The notes beneath the pieces were generated by a model. That model was not told where the DNA came from. It worked only from the letters and a program-made list of their open reading frames with translations, and ran no database searches. Source: Microvirga thermotolerans (lineage in GTDB: Bacteria > Pseudomonadota > Alphaproteobacteria > Rhizobiales > Beijerinckiaceae). From it: a stretch of DNA of 64,000 nucleotides. The DNA is taken from positions 3,192,001 to 3,256,000 of the forward strand of contig NZ_CP045423.1 in the NCBI RefSeq assembly GCF_009363855.1, written 5' to 3'. Below are positions 8,806-18,520 of this stretch, one piece after another. Positions within the stretch are counted from its first letter, which is position 1. Every line of letters starts with the position of its first letter. A program made the position numbers and the translations under genes.

Positions 8806-10206
8806 TCAGACCCGCTCCCGCCACCAGGCGATCTGCTCGGCCACGCGCGCCGGGGCGGTTCCGCCGAAGCTCGTCCTCGAGCGGACGGAATTCTCAACGC
8901 TGAGTACGTTGTAGACGCCTTCATGAATCCGCGGCTCGACCGACTGCATGACGGCGAGCGGCAGATCCTGGAGCAGGCTTCCCAGTTTCTCCGCCTCGGC
9001 CACGATCCGCCCGGTGATGTGATGGGCGTCGCGGAAGGGAATGTTCAGGCTGCGCACCAGCCAGTCGGCCAGGTCCGTCGCCGTGGAGTAGCCGGCCCCC
9101 GCGAGGGCCGCCATGCGCTCCGGCACCGGCTCCAGGTCGCGGATCATGCCCGTGGTGGCGGCCAGGACGAGCTCGAGGGTATCGGCCGCATCGAAGAGCG
9201 GCTCCTTGTCCTCCTGGGTGTCCTTGGCATAGGCCAGCGGCAGGCCCTTCATGACCGTGAGCAGGGTCATGAGCGAGCCAAAGATACGCCCGGTCTTGCC
9301 GCGCACCAGCTCCGCCGCGTCGGGATTGCGCTTCTGCGGCATCATGCTGGAGCCGGTCGTCCAGCGGTCCGGCAGGCGCACGAAGCCGAAGGGCGCCGAC
9401 ATCCAGATCACGATCTCCTCCGCCAGACGGGACAGGTGCACCGCGCAGATCGCGGCGGCCGACATGAATTCCAGGAGGCTGTCCCGGTCCGAGACGGAAT
9501 CGAGGGAGTTGCGGGTCGGCCCGTCGAACCCGAGGGCCTTCGCGGTCATGTGCCGGTCGATGGGAAAGGAGGTGCCGGCGAGCGCCCCCGCCCCGAGCGG
9601 GCTCTCGTTGAGCCGCCGGCGCGAGTCTCGGAACCGGCCGCGGTCGCGGCCGAACATTTCCACGTAGGCCATGAGGTGATGGCCGAAGGTGACGGGCTGC
9701 GCGCCCTGGAGATGGGTGAAGCCGGGCATCACGGTCGCCGCGTGCGCCTCGGCCTTGTCGAGAAGCGCCCGGATGAGATCCGTGAGCTGCGCCTCGGCCC
9801 GGTCGTGGGCGCTGCGCACCCAGAGGCGCACGTCGACGGCGACCTGGTCGTTGCGGCTGCGGGCCGTGTGGAGGCGCGCCGCCGGATCGCCGACGATCTC
9901 GCGCAGCCGGCTCTCCACGTTCATGTGGATGTCTTCGAGCGCCTTCGAGAAGGTAAAGGAGCCGGACTCGATCTCCGCCTGGACGCGCTGGAGGCCCTGG
10001 TGGATGGCGTCGCGGTCGCTCTCGGAGATGATCCCCTGTTTCGCCAGCATGGCGCTGTGCGCGATCGAGCCCTGGATGTCCTCCGCGGCCAGGCGCCTGT
10101 CGAAATCGATGGAGGCGTTGATGGCTTCCATGAGGGCGCTGGGCGAGGACGAGAACCGCCCGCCCCACATGACGTTCGCACCCGACTTCTTGGCTTCTTC
10201 TGACAC
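8806..10206 (-). CDS. argH: Argininosuccinate lyase
   Basis: Last enzyme of arginine synthesis: cleaves argininosuccinate to arginine and fumarate. A cytosolic homotetramer of the fumarase/aspartase superfamily. The 466-residue product has [11 protein letters not shown] near the N-terminus, [10 protein letters not shown], the TFGHHLMAY region and the superfamily signature [12 protein letters not shown] near residue 280, all intact. The start is a GTG giving MSEEAKKSG. The first ATG, at the MWGG position, would trim 12 residues and is the alternative. It is divergent from the peptide ABC operon. Confidence 0.96.
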   Translation of the reverse strand: MSEEAKKSGANVMWGGRFSSSPSALMEAINASIDFDRRLAAEDIQGSIAHSAMLAKQGIISESDRDAIHQGLQRVQAEIESGSFTFSKALEDIHMNVESRLREIVGDPAARLHTARSRNDQVAVDVRLWVRSAHDRAEAQLTDLIRALLDKAEAHAATVMPGFTHLQGAQPVTFGHHLMAYVEMFGRDRGRFRDSRRRLNESPLGAGALAGTSFPIDRHMTAKALGFDGPTRNSLDSVSDRDSLLEFMSAAAICAVHLSRLAEEIVIWMSAPFGFVRLPDRWTTGSSMMPQKRNPDAAELVRGKTGRIFGSLMTLLTVMKGLPLAYAKDTQEDKEPLFDAADTLELVLAATTGMIRDLEPVPERMAALAGAGYSTATDLADWLVRSLNIPFRDAHHITGRIVAEAEKLGSLLQDLPLAVMQSVEPRIHEGVYNVLSVENSVRSRTSFGGTAPARVAEQIAWWRERV

Positions 10207-10412
10207 GATGTTTCACCCGGACGTTTCGGCCAGAAGCCTTTGCCACAGATCGCGGCCCAAGGCCAAGCCGCATTGACAGGACGCCCACGCTTTACGCATG
10301 GTGCAGCACCCTTACCACTTCAAAACCAGTGACGAGACTCGACAGCGCCCGTCCGATCTGCATTCTTAACGCCGCACAACAGGCGCAGACAGCGCCGCAA
10401 GGGAATTGGCCA

Positions 10413-12011
10413 ATGAAACACCTCCCAAAGAAGCTTCTCCTATCGGCAGCGATGGTCGCCGCCATGGCGACCTCCTTCTCCGCCGTGAAGGCGGCGACGC
10501 CGCCGGACACCCTGGTCCAGGCCTGGCAGAGCGACGACATCATCTCGCTCGACCCCGCCGAGGTCTTCGAGTTCAGCGCGTCCGAGATCATGGGCAACAC
10601 CTATGAGCGCCTGATCCAGTACGACATCACGGACGTGTCCAAGATCTCCGGCCAGGTCGCCGAGTCCTGGACGGTCTCGGACGACGGCAAGACCTACACG
10701 TTCAAGATCCGCCCGAACAAGAAGTTCGCCTCGGGCAACCCGCTCACCGCGGAAGACGTGGTGTACTCGCTCCAGCGCGCGGTCATCCTCGACAAGTCGC
10801 CCGCCTTCATCCTCGGCCAGTTCGGCCTCGACAAGAACAACGTCAAGGACAAGATCAAGCAGACCGGCCCGCTCGAGCTGACCTTCGAGGTCGACAAGCC
10901 CTACGCCCCGACCCTCGTGCTCTACTGCCTCGGCAACTCGGTCGCCTCCATCGTCGACAAGAAGCTTCTCACGCAGAACGAGAAGGACGGCGACTGGGGC
11001 TACAACTGGCTGAAGACGCACTATGCCGGCTCCGGCCCGTACATCATGCGCGACTGGAAGGCGAACGAGGTCCTCGTCCTCGAGCGCAATCCGAACTACG
11101 AGCAGAAGACCCCGCTCGCCCGCGTGATCTTCCGCCACATCAAGGAAACCGCGAGCCAGCGCCTGCTGCTCGAGAAGGGTGACGTCGACGTTGCCCGCAA
11201 CCTGAACCCGGAAGAGATCGACGCCGTCGCCAAGAACCCGGACATCAAGATCCAGAGCGCTCCGAAGGGCACGGTCTACTATCTCGGCCTGAACCAGAAG
11301 AACCCCAACCTCGCCAAGCCCGAGGTTCGTCAGGCTCTCAAGTATCTCGTGGACTATTCGGCCATCGCCGACACGATCATGAAGTACAAGGGCGTGGTTC
11401 ACCAGAACTTCCTGCCCAAGGGCTTCCTCGGCGCCGTGACGACCAACCCCTACAAGCTCGACGTGGCGAAGGCGAAGGAACTCCTCGCCAAGGCGGGCCT
11501 GAAGGATGGCTTCTCCGTCACCATGGATACCCGTTCGACCGCCGAGATCATGGGCATCGCCCAGGCGATGCAGGCGACCTTCGCGCAGGCCGGCATCAAG
11601 CTGGAGATCCTGCCGATGGACTCGAAGCAGGCTCTCACCAAGTACCGCGCCCGCCAGCACGACATCTACATCGGCAACTGGGGCTCGGACTACCAGGACC
11701 CGAACTCGAACGCCGACACCTTCGCGGCGAACGACGACAACTCCGACAATGCGAAGGCGAAGCCGCTTGCGTGGCGCAACGCCTGGGATCCGGGCCCGCT
11801 GACCGCCAAGACCCGCGCCGCCGTCATGGAGCGTGACGCGGAGAAGCGCGCGCAGATGTACAAGGAACTGCAGAAGGCGGTTCTCGACGATGGTCCGTTC
11901 GTGATCTTCCTGCAGCAGACCGAGGTCGCCGCCGTGCGCAAGAACGTGCATGACTTCATCCTCGGCCCGTCCTTCAGCGACAACGACGTGTCCAAGACGA
12001 AGAAGAACTGA
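10413..12011 (+). CDS. Dipeptide-type ABC transporter, periplasmic substrate-binding protein (SBP family 5)
   Basis: Periplasmic binding protein of about 532 residues that would capture oligo- or dipeptides (or a similar cluster-C solute) for the permeases that follow. A clear Sec signal peptide (MKHLPKKLLLSAAMVAAMAT...AVKAA) precedes the mature start. Family 5 features are ISLDPAEVFEFSASEIMGNTYERL, PLTAEDVVYSLQRA and GSDYQDPNSNADTF. The ATG at 10413 has AAGGGAATTGG upstream. Longer in-frame starts lack a signal-peptide arrangement. First gene of a five-gene ABC operon ending in a dipeptidase, which points to peptide uptake and breakdown. Confidence 0.92.
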   Translation: MKHLPKKLLLSAAMVAAMATSFSAVKAATPPDTLVQAWQSDDIISLDPAEVFEFSASEIMGNTYERLIQYDITDVSKISGQVAESWTVSDDGKTYTFKIRPNKKFASGNPLTAEDVVYSLQRAVILDKSPAFILGQFGLDKNNVKDKIKQTGPLELTFEVDKPYAPTLVLYCLGNSVASIVDKKLLTQNEKDGDWGYNWLKTHYAGSGPYIMRDWKANEVLVLERNPNYEQKTPLARVIFRHIKETASQRLLLEKGDVDVARNLNPEEIDAVAKNPDIKIQSAPKGTVYYLGLNQKNPNLAKPEVRQALKYLVDYSAIADTIMKYKGVVHQNFLPKGFLGAVTTNPYKLDVAKAKELLAKAGLKDGFSVTMDTRSTAEIMGIAQAMQATFAQAGIKLEILPMDSKQALTKYRARQHDIYIGNWGSDYQDPNSNADTFAANDDNSDNAKAKPLAWRNAWDPGPLTAKTRAAVMERDAEKRAQMYKELQKAVLDDGPFVIFLQQTEVAAVRKNVHDFILGPSFSDNDVSKTKKN

Positions 12012-12019
12012 AGCCGCCA

Positions 12020-13078
12020 ATGGTTTCCACCGCCATGAGCCGGGGCGGAGAGCACGCAAGTGCCCTCCGCTCCTTCCTTAAGAGAGCCGCCCAGTTCGTG
12101 ATCGTCCTGGCGACGACCCTGCTGGGCCTCGTCGCGGTCACGTTCTTCATCGGCCGCGTCGTGCCGATCGATCCCGTGATCGCCGTCGTCGGCGATCGCG
12201 CGCCGCCGCAGGTCTACGAGCGGGTGCGCAAGGAGATGGGGCTCGACAAGCCTCTCGCCGAGCAGTTCGTCATCTACGTGAAGAAGGCGGCGACCGGCGA
12301 TTTCGGCAACTCGGTGCTGACCACCAATCCGGTGATGACGGACATCGCCAGGGTGTTTCCCGCCACCCTCGAGCTGGCGACGCTCGGCACCATCATCGGC
12401 ACCCTCATCGGCATCCCGCTCGGAGTCCTCGCTGCCGTGAGGCGCGGATCGCTAATCGACCAGATCGTGCGGCTCCTGGGTCTCGTCGGCTATTCGGTGC
12501 CGATCTTCTGGCTCGGCCTGATGGGTCTTCTGCTGTTCTATGCCAAGCTCGGCTGGGTCGCAGGTCCCGGGCGCATCGACGTCACCTACTCGTATCTCTA
12601 CACGCCCGTCACGGGCATCGTGCTTCTCGACACCCTCATGCAGGGCCAGATGGACGCCTTCTGGGACGCGGTTTCCCACATCGTCCTCCCCGCCTGCCTG
12701 CTCGGCTACTTCTCCCTCGCCTATATCAGCCGCATGACGCGCTCCTTCATGCTCAACGAGCTGGCGCAGGAATACGTCATCGCGGCGCGGGTGAAGGGGC
12801 TCTCCGAATTCCGGGTGATCTGGCGCCATGCGCTGCGCAACGCCGCCGTGCCGCTGATCACCGTGATCGCCCTGTCCTATGCCAATCTTCTGGAAGGCTC
12901 CGTCCTCACCGAAACGGTCTTCGCATGGCCCGGGCTCGGCCAGTACATCACCAATTCCCTGCAGAACGCGGACATGAATGCGGTGCTCGGCGGAACGATC
13001 GTGATCGGAACGGTCTTCGTGCTGCTCAACCTTGTGTCCGACCTGCTCTATCGCATTCTCGACCCGAGGACCCGCTGA
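12020..13078 (+). CDS. Dipeptide-type ABC transporter permease (DppB-like)
   Basis: Inner-membrane permease of 352 residues. It has a membrane-spanning N-terminus (QFVIVLATTLLGLVAVTFFIG), the family stretch VVPIDPVIAVVGDRAPP, and the conserved cytoplasmic EAA-type loop EYVIAARVKGLSEFRVIWRHALRNA, which docks on the ATPases. The length is typical for DppB/OppB. It starts 8 bases after the binding-protein gene and overlaps the next gene by one base (TGATG), which indicates translational coupling. Confidence 0.93.
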   Translation: MVSTAMSRGGEHASALRSFLKRAAQFVIVLATTLLGLVAVTFFIGRVVPIDPVIAVVGDRAPPQVYERVRKEMGLDKPLAEQFVIYVKKAATGDFGNSVLTTNPVMTDIARVFPATLELATLGTIIGTLIGIPLGVLAAVRRGSLIDQIVRLLGLVGYSVPIFWLGLMGLLLFYAKLGWVAGPGRIDVTYSYLYTPVTGIVLLDTLMQGQMDAFWDAVSHIVLPACLLGYFSLAYISRMTRSFMLNELAQEYVIAARVKGLSEFRVIWRHALRNAAVPLITVIALSYANLLEGSVLTETVFAWPGLGQYITNSLQNADMNAVLGGTIVIGTVFVLLNLVSDLLYRILDPRTR

Positions 13079-14010
13079 TGGCCGGCGCCCCTCCCCTCCC
13101 CCAGCCTTCGGGCCTGCAGGCCTGGCTGCTCTCCCCCGAACCCGCCTCCCGCTGGCAGGCCCGCCTCGGCCGCTTCTATCTCGGCTGGCGCGGCTTCACC
13201 AAGAATCCCCTGGCGGTGCTGGGCCTCGCCATCGTGGTCCTGCTGATCCTGGTCGCGATCTTCGCTCCGCTGATCGCGCCCTATTCGCCGGTTGCCGGCG
13301 GCGACCTGCGCACGCAGCGCCTTCTGCCGCCGAGCGAGACCTTCTGGTTCGGCACGGACGACCAGGGACGGGACATCTTCTCCCGCGTCGTCTACGGCTC
13401 GCGCATCACCCTCTGGGTGGTGATGCTCGTCGCGGTGATCGCCACGCCCATCGGCGTCCTGATCGGCACAGTCTCCGGCTATCTCGGCGGCTGGGTCGAC
13501 ACGGTGCTCATGCGGATCACCGACATCTTCCTGGCCTTTCCGCGCCTCATCCTGGCCCTGGCCTTCGTCGCGGCCCTGGGACCGGGCATCGAGAACGCGA
13601 TCATCGCCATCTCGATCACCTCCTGGCCTCCTTACGCGCGCATTGCCCGCGCCGAGACCCTGACGGTCCGCAACAGCGACTTCATCGCCGCCGTGAAGCT
13701 CCAGGGCGCTTCCACGCCCCGGATCATCTTCGGCCACGTCATCCCGCTGTGCATCTCCTCCGTGATCGTCCGCGTCACCCTCGACATGGCGGGCATCATC
13801 CTGACCGCCGCGGGCCTCGGCTTCCTCGGCCTCGGTGCGCAGCCGCCCATGCCCGAATGGGGCGCGATGGTGGCCACCGGGCGCAACTATCTCATCGACC
13901 AATGGTGGGTCGCGGCCATGCCCGGCCTCGCCATCTTCGTCGTCAGCCTCGGCTTCAACCTCCTGGGCGACGGCCTGCGCGACGTGCTGGACCCGAAGGC
14001 TGCGAAATGA
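13078..14010 (+). CDS. Dipeptide-type ABC transporter permease (DppC-like)
   Basis: Second permease, 310 residues. It has the OppC/DppC N-terminal segment (FYLGWRGFTKNPLAVLGLAIV), the FWFGTDDQGRDIFSRVVYGSR signature and an EAA loop (SDFIAAVKLQGASTPRIIFGHVIP). The C-terminus ends with the family-typical NLLGDGLRDVLDPK. The ATG overlaps the preceding stop by one base. The frame is open far upstream, but that part reads through the preceding gene out of its frame and is not coding. Confidence 0.93.
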   Translation: MAGAPPLPQPSGLQAWLLSPEPASRWQARLGRFYLGWRGFTKNPLAVLGLAIVVLLILVAIFAPLIAPYSPVAGGDLRTQRLLPPSETFWFGTDDQGRDIFSRVVYGSRITLWVVMLVAVIATPIGVLIGTVSGYLGGWVDTVLMRITDIFLAFPRLILALAFVAALGPGIENAIIAISITSWPPYARIARAETLTVRNSDFIAAVKLQGASTPRIIFGHVIPLCISSVIVRVTLDMAGIILTAAGLGFLGLGAQPPMPEWGAMVATGRNYLIDQWWVAAMPGLAIFVVSLGFNLLGDGLRDVLDPKAAK

Positions 14011-14846
14011 CCAAGCCGCTGCTCGAAGTCGAGGACCTGCGTGTCCGTTTCCACCTGCGTACCGGCACCGTCGAGGCGGTTCGGGGCGTGTCCTTCCAGC
14101 TCGGCCGGGAGCGGCTCGGCATCGTCGGCGAATCCGGCTCCGGAAAGTCGCAGACGGGGCGGGCCATCCTCGGCCTGACGCCCCCGCCCGGCGAAGTCAG
14201 CGCAAAGCGCCTGACCTTCGACGGGATCGACCTGCTCACCGCGTCGAGGCGGACGCTGCGCGATCTGCGCGGGGGCCGCATCTCCATGGTGATGCAGGAC
14301 CCGAAATATTCCCTCAACCCGGTCATGACCATCGGCGAGCAGATCATCGAGGCCTACAGAGCTCATGCCAGGTCGGCGAGCCGCGCGGAAGCCCGGGACC
14401 GGGCGCTCGCGATGCTGGAGGCGGTGAAGATGCGCGATCCGGCCCGCGTCTTCTCCCTCTATCCGCACGAGGTGTCGGGCGGCATGGGTCAGCGGGCGAT
14501 GATCGCGATGATGCTCGTGACGGAGCCCGACCTGCTGATCGCCGACGAGCCGACGTCGGCCCTCGACGTCACGGTATCGATGGAGGTGCTGCGCATCCTC
14601 GACGAACTCGTCTCGGAGCGGGGCATGGGCCTCATCTTCATCTCGCACGACCTGAAGCTGGTCTCATCCTTCTGCGACCGCGTGCTCGTGATGTATGCAG
14701 GCCGCGTGGTCGAGGAGGTCGAGGCGAAGCACCTGCGCGAGGCCACGCACCCCTACACGCAGGGCCTCATGCGCTGCCTCCCGACTCTGGCGGAGGACGT
14801 CCGCCCGCTTCCGACCCTCAACCGCGATCCCGCCTGGGCCCGATAA
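14007..14846 (+). CDS. Dipeptide-type ABC transporter ATPase (DppD-like)
   Basis: ATP-binding subunit, 279 residues, one of two that drive the DppBC-like channel. Walker A is GESGSGKSQTG, the Q-loop lies in MVMQDPKYSLNP, the signature is VSGGMGQR, Walker B is LLIADEPTSALD, and the H-loop is ISHDL. The C-terminus keeps HPYTQGLMRCLP but is shorter than many DppD proteins and lacks the usual cysteine-rich oligopeptide-family tail. ATG and the upstream TGA overlap (ATGA). Confidence 0.92.
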   Translation: MTKPLLEVEDLRVRFHLRTGTVEAVRGVSFQLGRERLGIVGESGSGKSQTGRAILGLTPPPGEVSAKRLTFDGIDLLTASRRTLRDLRGGRISMVMQDPKYSLNPVMTIGEQIIEAYRAHARSASRAEARDRALAMLEAVKMRDPARVFSLYPHEVSGGMGQRAMIAMMLVTEPDLLIADEPTSALDVTVSMEVLRILDELVSERGMGLIFISHDLKLVSSFCDRVLVMYAGRVVEEVEAKHLREATHPYTQGLMRCLPTLAEDVRPLPTLNRDPAWAR

Positions 14847-14852
14847 GATCCG

Positions 14853-15626
14853 ATGCTCGATATTCAGAACCTCAAAGTCGTCTACGGAACGGGGCGTCTG
14901 CGCGTCGAGGCGGTGAAGGACGTCAGCTTCCATGTGGAGACCGGTGCCTCCTACGGGCTCGTCGGCGAATCCGGATCGGGCAAGTCAACGGTGCTGCGGG
15001 CCATCTGCGGCTTGGCTCCGATCTCCGCCGGGCGCGTGCTCGTCGACGGGCAGGAGGTGAAGTCCCCGCGCGACAAGGCCTTCTATCGAACCGTCCAGAT
15101 GGTGTTCCAGGATCCCTATGCGTCGCTCCATCCGCGCCACACGGTCGACCGGACCCTCTCGGAGCCGCTTGCCATCCACGGCGAGAAGGACGCGGAGGCG
15201 AGAATCCTCCAGGCCCTGCGCGAGGTCGGGCTCGGTCCCTCCTTCCGCTTCCGCTATCCGCACCAGCTCTCCGGCGGCCAGCGGCAGCGCATCGCCATCG
15301 CCCGGGCGCTGATCCTGCGCCCGAAGGTGCTCCTGCTCGACGAGCCGACCTCGGCCCTCGACGCCTCCGTCCAGGCGGAGATCCTGAACCTGCTCGACGA
15401 TCTGCGGCGCAGGATGGGTCTCACCTATATCCTCGTCAGCCACGATCTCGCCGTGGTCGCGCATCTGTGCGACCGGCTCCTCGTCATGCGCCATGGCGAG
15501 GGCGTCGAGGAAACAACCGCCGCGGCTCTCCGCTCCGGCCAGGCCTCGAACAGCTACACGCGCGAGCTGATCGAGGCGAGCCGCGGCTTCTCGCGGGATG
15601 CGGCGAAAGCCGCCGCCGCGATCTGA
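14853..15626 (+). CDS. Dipeptide-type ABC transporter ATPase (DppF-like)
   Basis: Second ATPase, 257 residues. It has Walker A GESGSGKST, MVFQDPYASLHP, signature QLSGGQRQR, Walker B VLLLDEPTSALD and H-loop VSHDL, all intact. It starts 6 bases after its partner and is about 30 bases from the dipeptidase gene, so all six genes probably form one transcription unit for taking up and hydrolysing peptides. Confidence 0.92.
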   Translation: MLDIQNLKVVYGTGRLRVEAVKDVSFHVETGASYGLVGESGSGKSTVLRAICGLAPISAGRVLVDGQEVKSPRDKAFYRTVQMVFQDPYASLHPRHTVDRTLSEPLAIHGEKDAEARILQALREVGLGPSFRFRYPHQLSGGQRQRIAIARALILRPKVLLLDEPTSALDASVQAEILNLLDDLRRRMGLTYILVSHDLAVVAHLCDRLLVMRHGEGVEETTAAALRSGQASNSYTRELIEASRGFSRDAAKAAAAI

Positions 15627-15657
15627 ACCGCCCCATTCCAGCAGCCTGCGTGAGCCC

Positions 15658-16725
15658 ATGTCCCGTTCCTCCCCGATGCCGGTCTTCGACGGCCACAACG
15701 ACGTTCTCCTGCGCCTGATGCGCGGCAAGATGCAGCCGGAGCGCGCCTTCCTCGAAGGCGACAATCTCGGCCATCTCGACTGGCCGCGGATGAAGGAGGG
15801 CGGCTTCGCGGGCGGCTTCTTCGCGGTCTATGTCCCTTCGGAAGGCGGCGGCGTCGACGTGGACGCGCTGATGACCCGCCCGCAATACGATGTGCCGCTT
15901 CCGGAGCCGCTGCGCCTCGAACCAAGCCAGCAGGTCACCGTGCACATGGCGGCCCTGCTGCTGCGCATCGAACGCGCGTCCAAGGGCGAGGTCAAGGTGT
16001 GCCGCACCGCAGCCGATATCCGGGAATGCATGAAGAGAGGCGCGCTCGCCGCAATCCTCCACATCGAGGGCGCGGAGGGAATCGATCCGGATCTCTATAT
16101 GCTCGACGTGCTGTACCAGGCGGGCCTCCGTTCGCTCGGCCCCGTCTGGAGCCGCCCCAACATCTTCGGCCACGGCGTGCCGTTCCGCTATCCTTCGAGC
16201 CCCGACACGGGGCCCGGACTGACCGATCTCGGCAAGGAGCTGATCAGGGCGTGCAACCGCCTGAAGATCATGCTCGACCTGTCCCACCTCAACGAGAAGG
16301 GCTTCTGGGACGTGGCGAAGCTCACCGATGCGCCCCTCGTGGCGACGCACTCGAACGCCCACGCCATCTGCCCGCATTCGCGCAACCTGACCGACAGGCA
16401 GCTGGCGGCGATCCGCGAGAGCCGCGGCATGGTGGGCGTGAACTTCGCCACCTCCTTCATCCGGGCCGACGGCCAGCGGAGCGACCAGACCACCCTGGAG
16501 GAGATGATCCGCCACATGGACCACCTCATCGAGCACGTGGGGGTCGACGGCGTGGGCATGGGCTCCGACTTCGACGGCGCCACCATTCCGGCGGAGATCG
16601 GCGACGCCCGCGGCCTGCCGCGCCTCGTCGAGGCCATGCGCCGGCACGGCTATGACGAGGCGACCCTGCGCAAGCTCTGCTACGAGAACTGGATCGACGT
16701 CCTGGAGCGCACCTGGGGCGCGTAG
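15658..16725 (+). CDS. Membrane-dipeptidase-type (M19) zinc dipeptidase
   Basis: A 355-residue metallopeptidase of the renal dipeptidase family, which cleaves a broad range of dipeptides, including D-residues at the C-terminal position. Visible metal and substrate motifs are FDGHNDVLL at the N-terminus, LHIEGAEGI, SHLNEKGFWDVA, ATHSNAHAICPHSRNLTD and GSDFDG. No signal peptide is evident, so it is probably cytosolic and acts on peptides imported by the preceding transporter. The ATG at 15658 was chosen because upstream in-frame sequence is compositional read-through with no ribosome-binding site. Confidence 0.93.
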   Translation: MSRSSPMPVFDGHNDVLLRLMRGKMQPERAFLEGDNLGHLDWPRMKEGGFAGGFFAVYVPSEGGGVDVDALMTRPQYDVPLPEPLRLEPSQQVTVHMAALLLRIERASKGEVKVCRTAADIRECMKRGALAAILHIEGAEGIDPDLYMLDVLYQAGLRSLGPVWSRPNIFGHGVPFRYPSSPDTGPGLTDLGKELIRACNRLKIMLDLSHLNEKGFWDVAKLTDAPLVATHSNAHAICPHSRNLTDRQLAAIRESRGMVGVNFATSFIRADGQRSDQTTLEEMIRHMDHLIEHVGVDGVGMGSDFDGATIPAEIGDARGLPRLVEAMRRHGYDEATLRKLCYENWIDVLERTWGA

Positions 16726-16789
16726 CGGCCGCAGGCGAAGCGAGAGCCTCCAGCCGGTCTCGGCATCCTCGACGGGAAACGTCGTTGCA

Positions 16790-16812
16790 ACGTCGGCGCT
16801 CTGTGCCGACGT
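16790..16812. terminator. Hairpin between convergent dipeptidase and Pot-like operons
   Basis: A perfect 8-bp stem ACGTCGGC/GCCGACGT (16790-16797 and 16805-16812) with a 7-base loop, immediately abutting the stop of the minus-strand permease and 65 bases past the dipeptidase stop. Its position between converging genes suggests a bidirectional terminator. There is no clear U-run on either side. Confidence 0.45.
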
Positions 16813-16813
16813 C

Positions 16814-17653
16814 TCAGGCCTGCGTCTTCGAGGTCAGCGCGAAAAGGCTGGCGATGCCGCCGACGCCCAGCATGAGCAGCAGGCTGACCGCATTGATGGC
16901 CGGAGTCGCGCCCTCGCGCATCTGCCCGTACATGGTGATCGGCAGAGGCGGCTCGGAGCCGACCAGCATCAGGGTCGTGTTGAAGTTCTCGAAGGACATG
17001 AGGAGCGCCACGAGGCCTGCGCCGACGAGCGCGGGCCGCAGGAACGGCAGCGTCACCGTCCGCAGCACATGCGCCCGGCTCGCTCCAAGATCGAAGGCGG
17101 CCTCTTCGAGCGAGCGATCGAACTTGCGAAGGCGCGCGGCGATGATGAGCGTCGCGATGGTGAGGATGAAGGACAGCTGGCCGAGAATGACGAGCGGCAG
17201 CCCCGGGCGGAGCGGGTCGAGGTCAGTCTGAAGAGCCTCCTCCAGCCCGTTCGCCACCCGCGAGAAGAAGGCCAGGATCGAGATGCCGAGGATGACCCCG
17301 GGAATGACCAGGGGCCAGAGCATCATCATCGCGACGAGGGACTTGCCGGGAAACTCCGCCCGCTCGAGCACCCAGGCGTTGACCGTGCCGAGGAGGACCG
17401 CAAGGAGCGCCACGGGAACCGCGACCTTCAGGCTGTTGCCGATGCTGGCAAGCCAGATCGGGTCCATGAGGACGCCCGGCTTGCCGAAGGCCGACCCGTC
17501 GCCGACGAACCAGTCCAGCGTCCAGCCTTTCCAGGGCGGAGAGGGAAACGGGCTTGCATTGAACGCGAAGATCGCGACCACGAGCAGCGGCGCGAACAGG
17601 AAGATGTAGAAGGCCGCGATATAGAGCTTCCAGGCGATGGAGGGTCTGTTCAT
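16814..17653 (-). CDS. Spermidine/putrescine-type ABC transporter permease (PotC-like)
   Basis: Inner-membrane permease of 279 residues with about six hydrophobic segments. It begins IAWKLYIAAFYIFLFAPLLVVAI and has the EAA loop EEAAFDLGASRAHVLRTVTLPFLRPAL. The family imports polyamines or related cations. Last gene of the four-gene operon (binding protein, ATPase, PotB, PotC on the minus strand). The ATG lies three bases after the PotB-like stop. Confidence 0.92.
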   Translation of the reverse strand: MNRPSIAWKLYIAAFYIFLFAPLLVVAIFAFNASPFPSPPWKGWTLDWFVGDGSAFGKPGVLMDPIWLASIGNSLKVAVPVALLAVLLGTVNAWVLERAEFPGKSLVAMMMLWPLVIPGVILGISILAFFSRVANGLEEALQTDLDPLRPGLPLVILGQLSFILTIATLIIAARLRKFDRSLEEAAFDLGASRAHVLRTVTLPFLRPALVGAGLVALLMSFENFNTTLMLVGSEPPLPITMYGQMREGATPAINAVSLLLMLGVGGIASLFALTSKTQA

Positions 17654-17656
17654 GGC

Positions 17657-18520
17657 TCAGGCCTGCCGCAGGGTCGTGCCGAGGCTCTGCCCGCTCAGGC
17701 GCAGGCCGGCCCAGACGATGACGGACGAGAGGACGAGGAGAAGAATGCCGAAGGCGGCACCCTGCGGCCAGTTGAAGCGGGTGATGAACTGCGCGTAGAT
17801 CTGCTCGGTGAACCACAGCCCGTTCTTGCCGCCCAGGAGCACCGGCGTCGCGAAATTGCCGACGGTGAGCATGAAGACGATGATGGAACCTGCGACGATG
17901 CCGGGCATGGCGTGGGGGATCACGATCCGCCGCAGGACGGTCCGCCGGCTGCCGCCGAGGTCGTAGCCGGCCTCGACTACCGCGGGCTCCAGGCTCTCGA
18001 GCGCGTTCGCGAGCGGCACGATCATGAATAGGAGACCGCCATAGACGAGTCCGAGGATGACGGCGCCGTCGTTGTAGAGCATCTCCAGGGGCTGCCCGAC
18101 GAGCCCCGTCTTCTGGAGCAGATACGAGACGAGCCCCGTCTCGCGCAGGAGCATCATCCAACCGAGCGTGCGAACGAGCTCGGACACCCAGAACGGCAGC
18201 AGGCAGAGCAGCAGCAGCATCGCCTTCAGCCGTCCCTGCGCCACGCGGGCGATGTAGAGCGCGATGGGAAAGGCCAGCACGAGCGTCAGCGCAGTGACGA
18301 GGATCGACATGATCGCCGTGCGCGCGAAGGTGCGCCAGTAGAGCGGCTCCGTGAAGAACTCGATGTAGTTGCCGAAGCCGAACCGGTAGACGCGCGGCGC
18401 GACCCGTTCGCTCAAGGACAGGACGAGAATCTCCACGTGCGGGAGGACGATGAGCAGGCCGAGCCAGATCAGCGCCGGGGCGAGGAGGAGAAAGAGAGTA
18501 AGGCGTTGCGCCGGTTTCAT
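17657..18520 (-). CDS. Spermidine/putrescine-type ABC transporter permease (PotB-like)
   Basis: First permease, 287 residues, starting MKPAQRLTLFLLLAPALIWL. It has PotB/PotH marks LLCLLPFWVSELVRTLGWMMLL and the EAA loop VEAGYDLGGSRRTVLRRIVIPH. The ATG overlaps the ATPase stop (ATGA), so the two are translationally coupled. The frame is open for another 360 codons upstream, but that stretch runs antisense-frame through the ATPase gene and is not coding. Confidence 0.92.
   Translation of the reverse strand: MKPAQRLTLFLLLAPALIWLGLLIVLPHVEILVLSLSERVAPRVYRFGFGNYIEFFTEPLYWRTFARTAIMSILVTALTLVLAFPIALYIARVAQGRLKAMLLLLCLLPFWVSELVRTLGWMMLLRETGLVSYLLQKTGLVGQPLEMLYNDGAVILGLVYGGLLFMIVPLANALESLEPAVVEAGYDLGGSRRTVLRRIVIPHAMPGIVAGSIIVFMLTVGNFATPVLLGGKNGLWFTEQIYAQFITRFNWPQGAAFGILLLVLSSVIVWAGLRLSGQSLGTTLRQA

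Noticed and set aside
10273..10301. TTGACA at 10273 as the -35 of the peptide ABC operon
   Set aside because: No acceptable -10 lies 16-18 bases downstream, so a promoter call was not supported.
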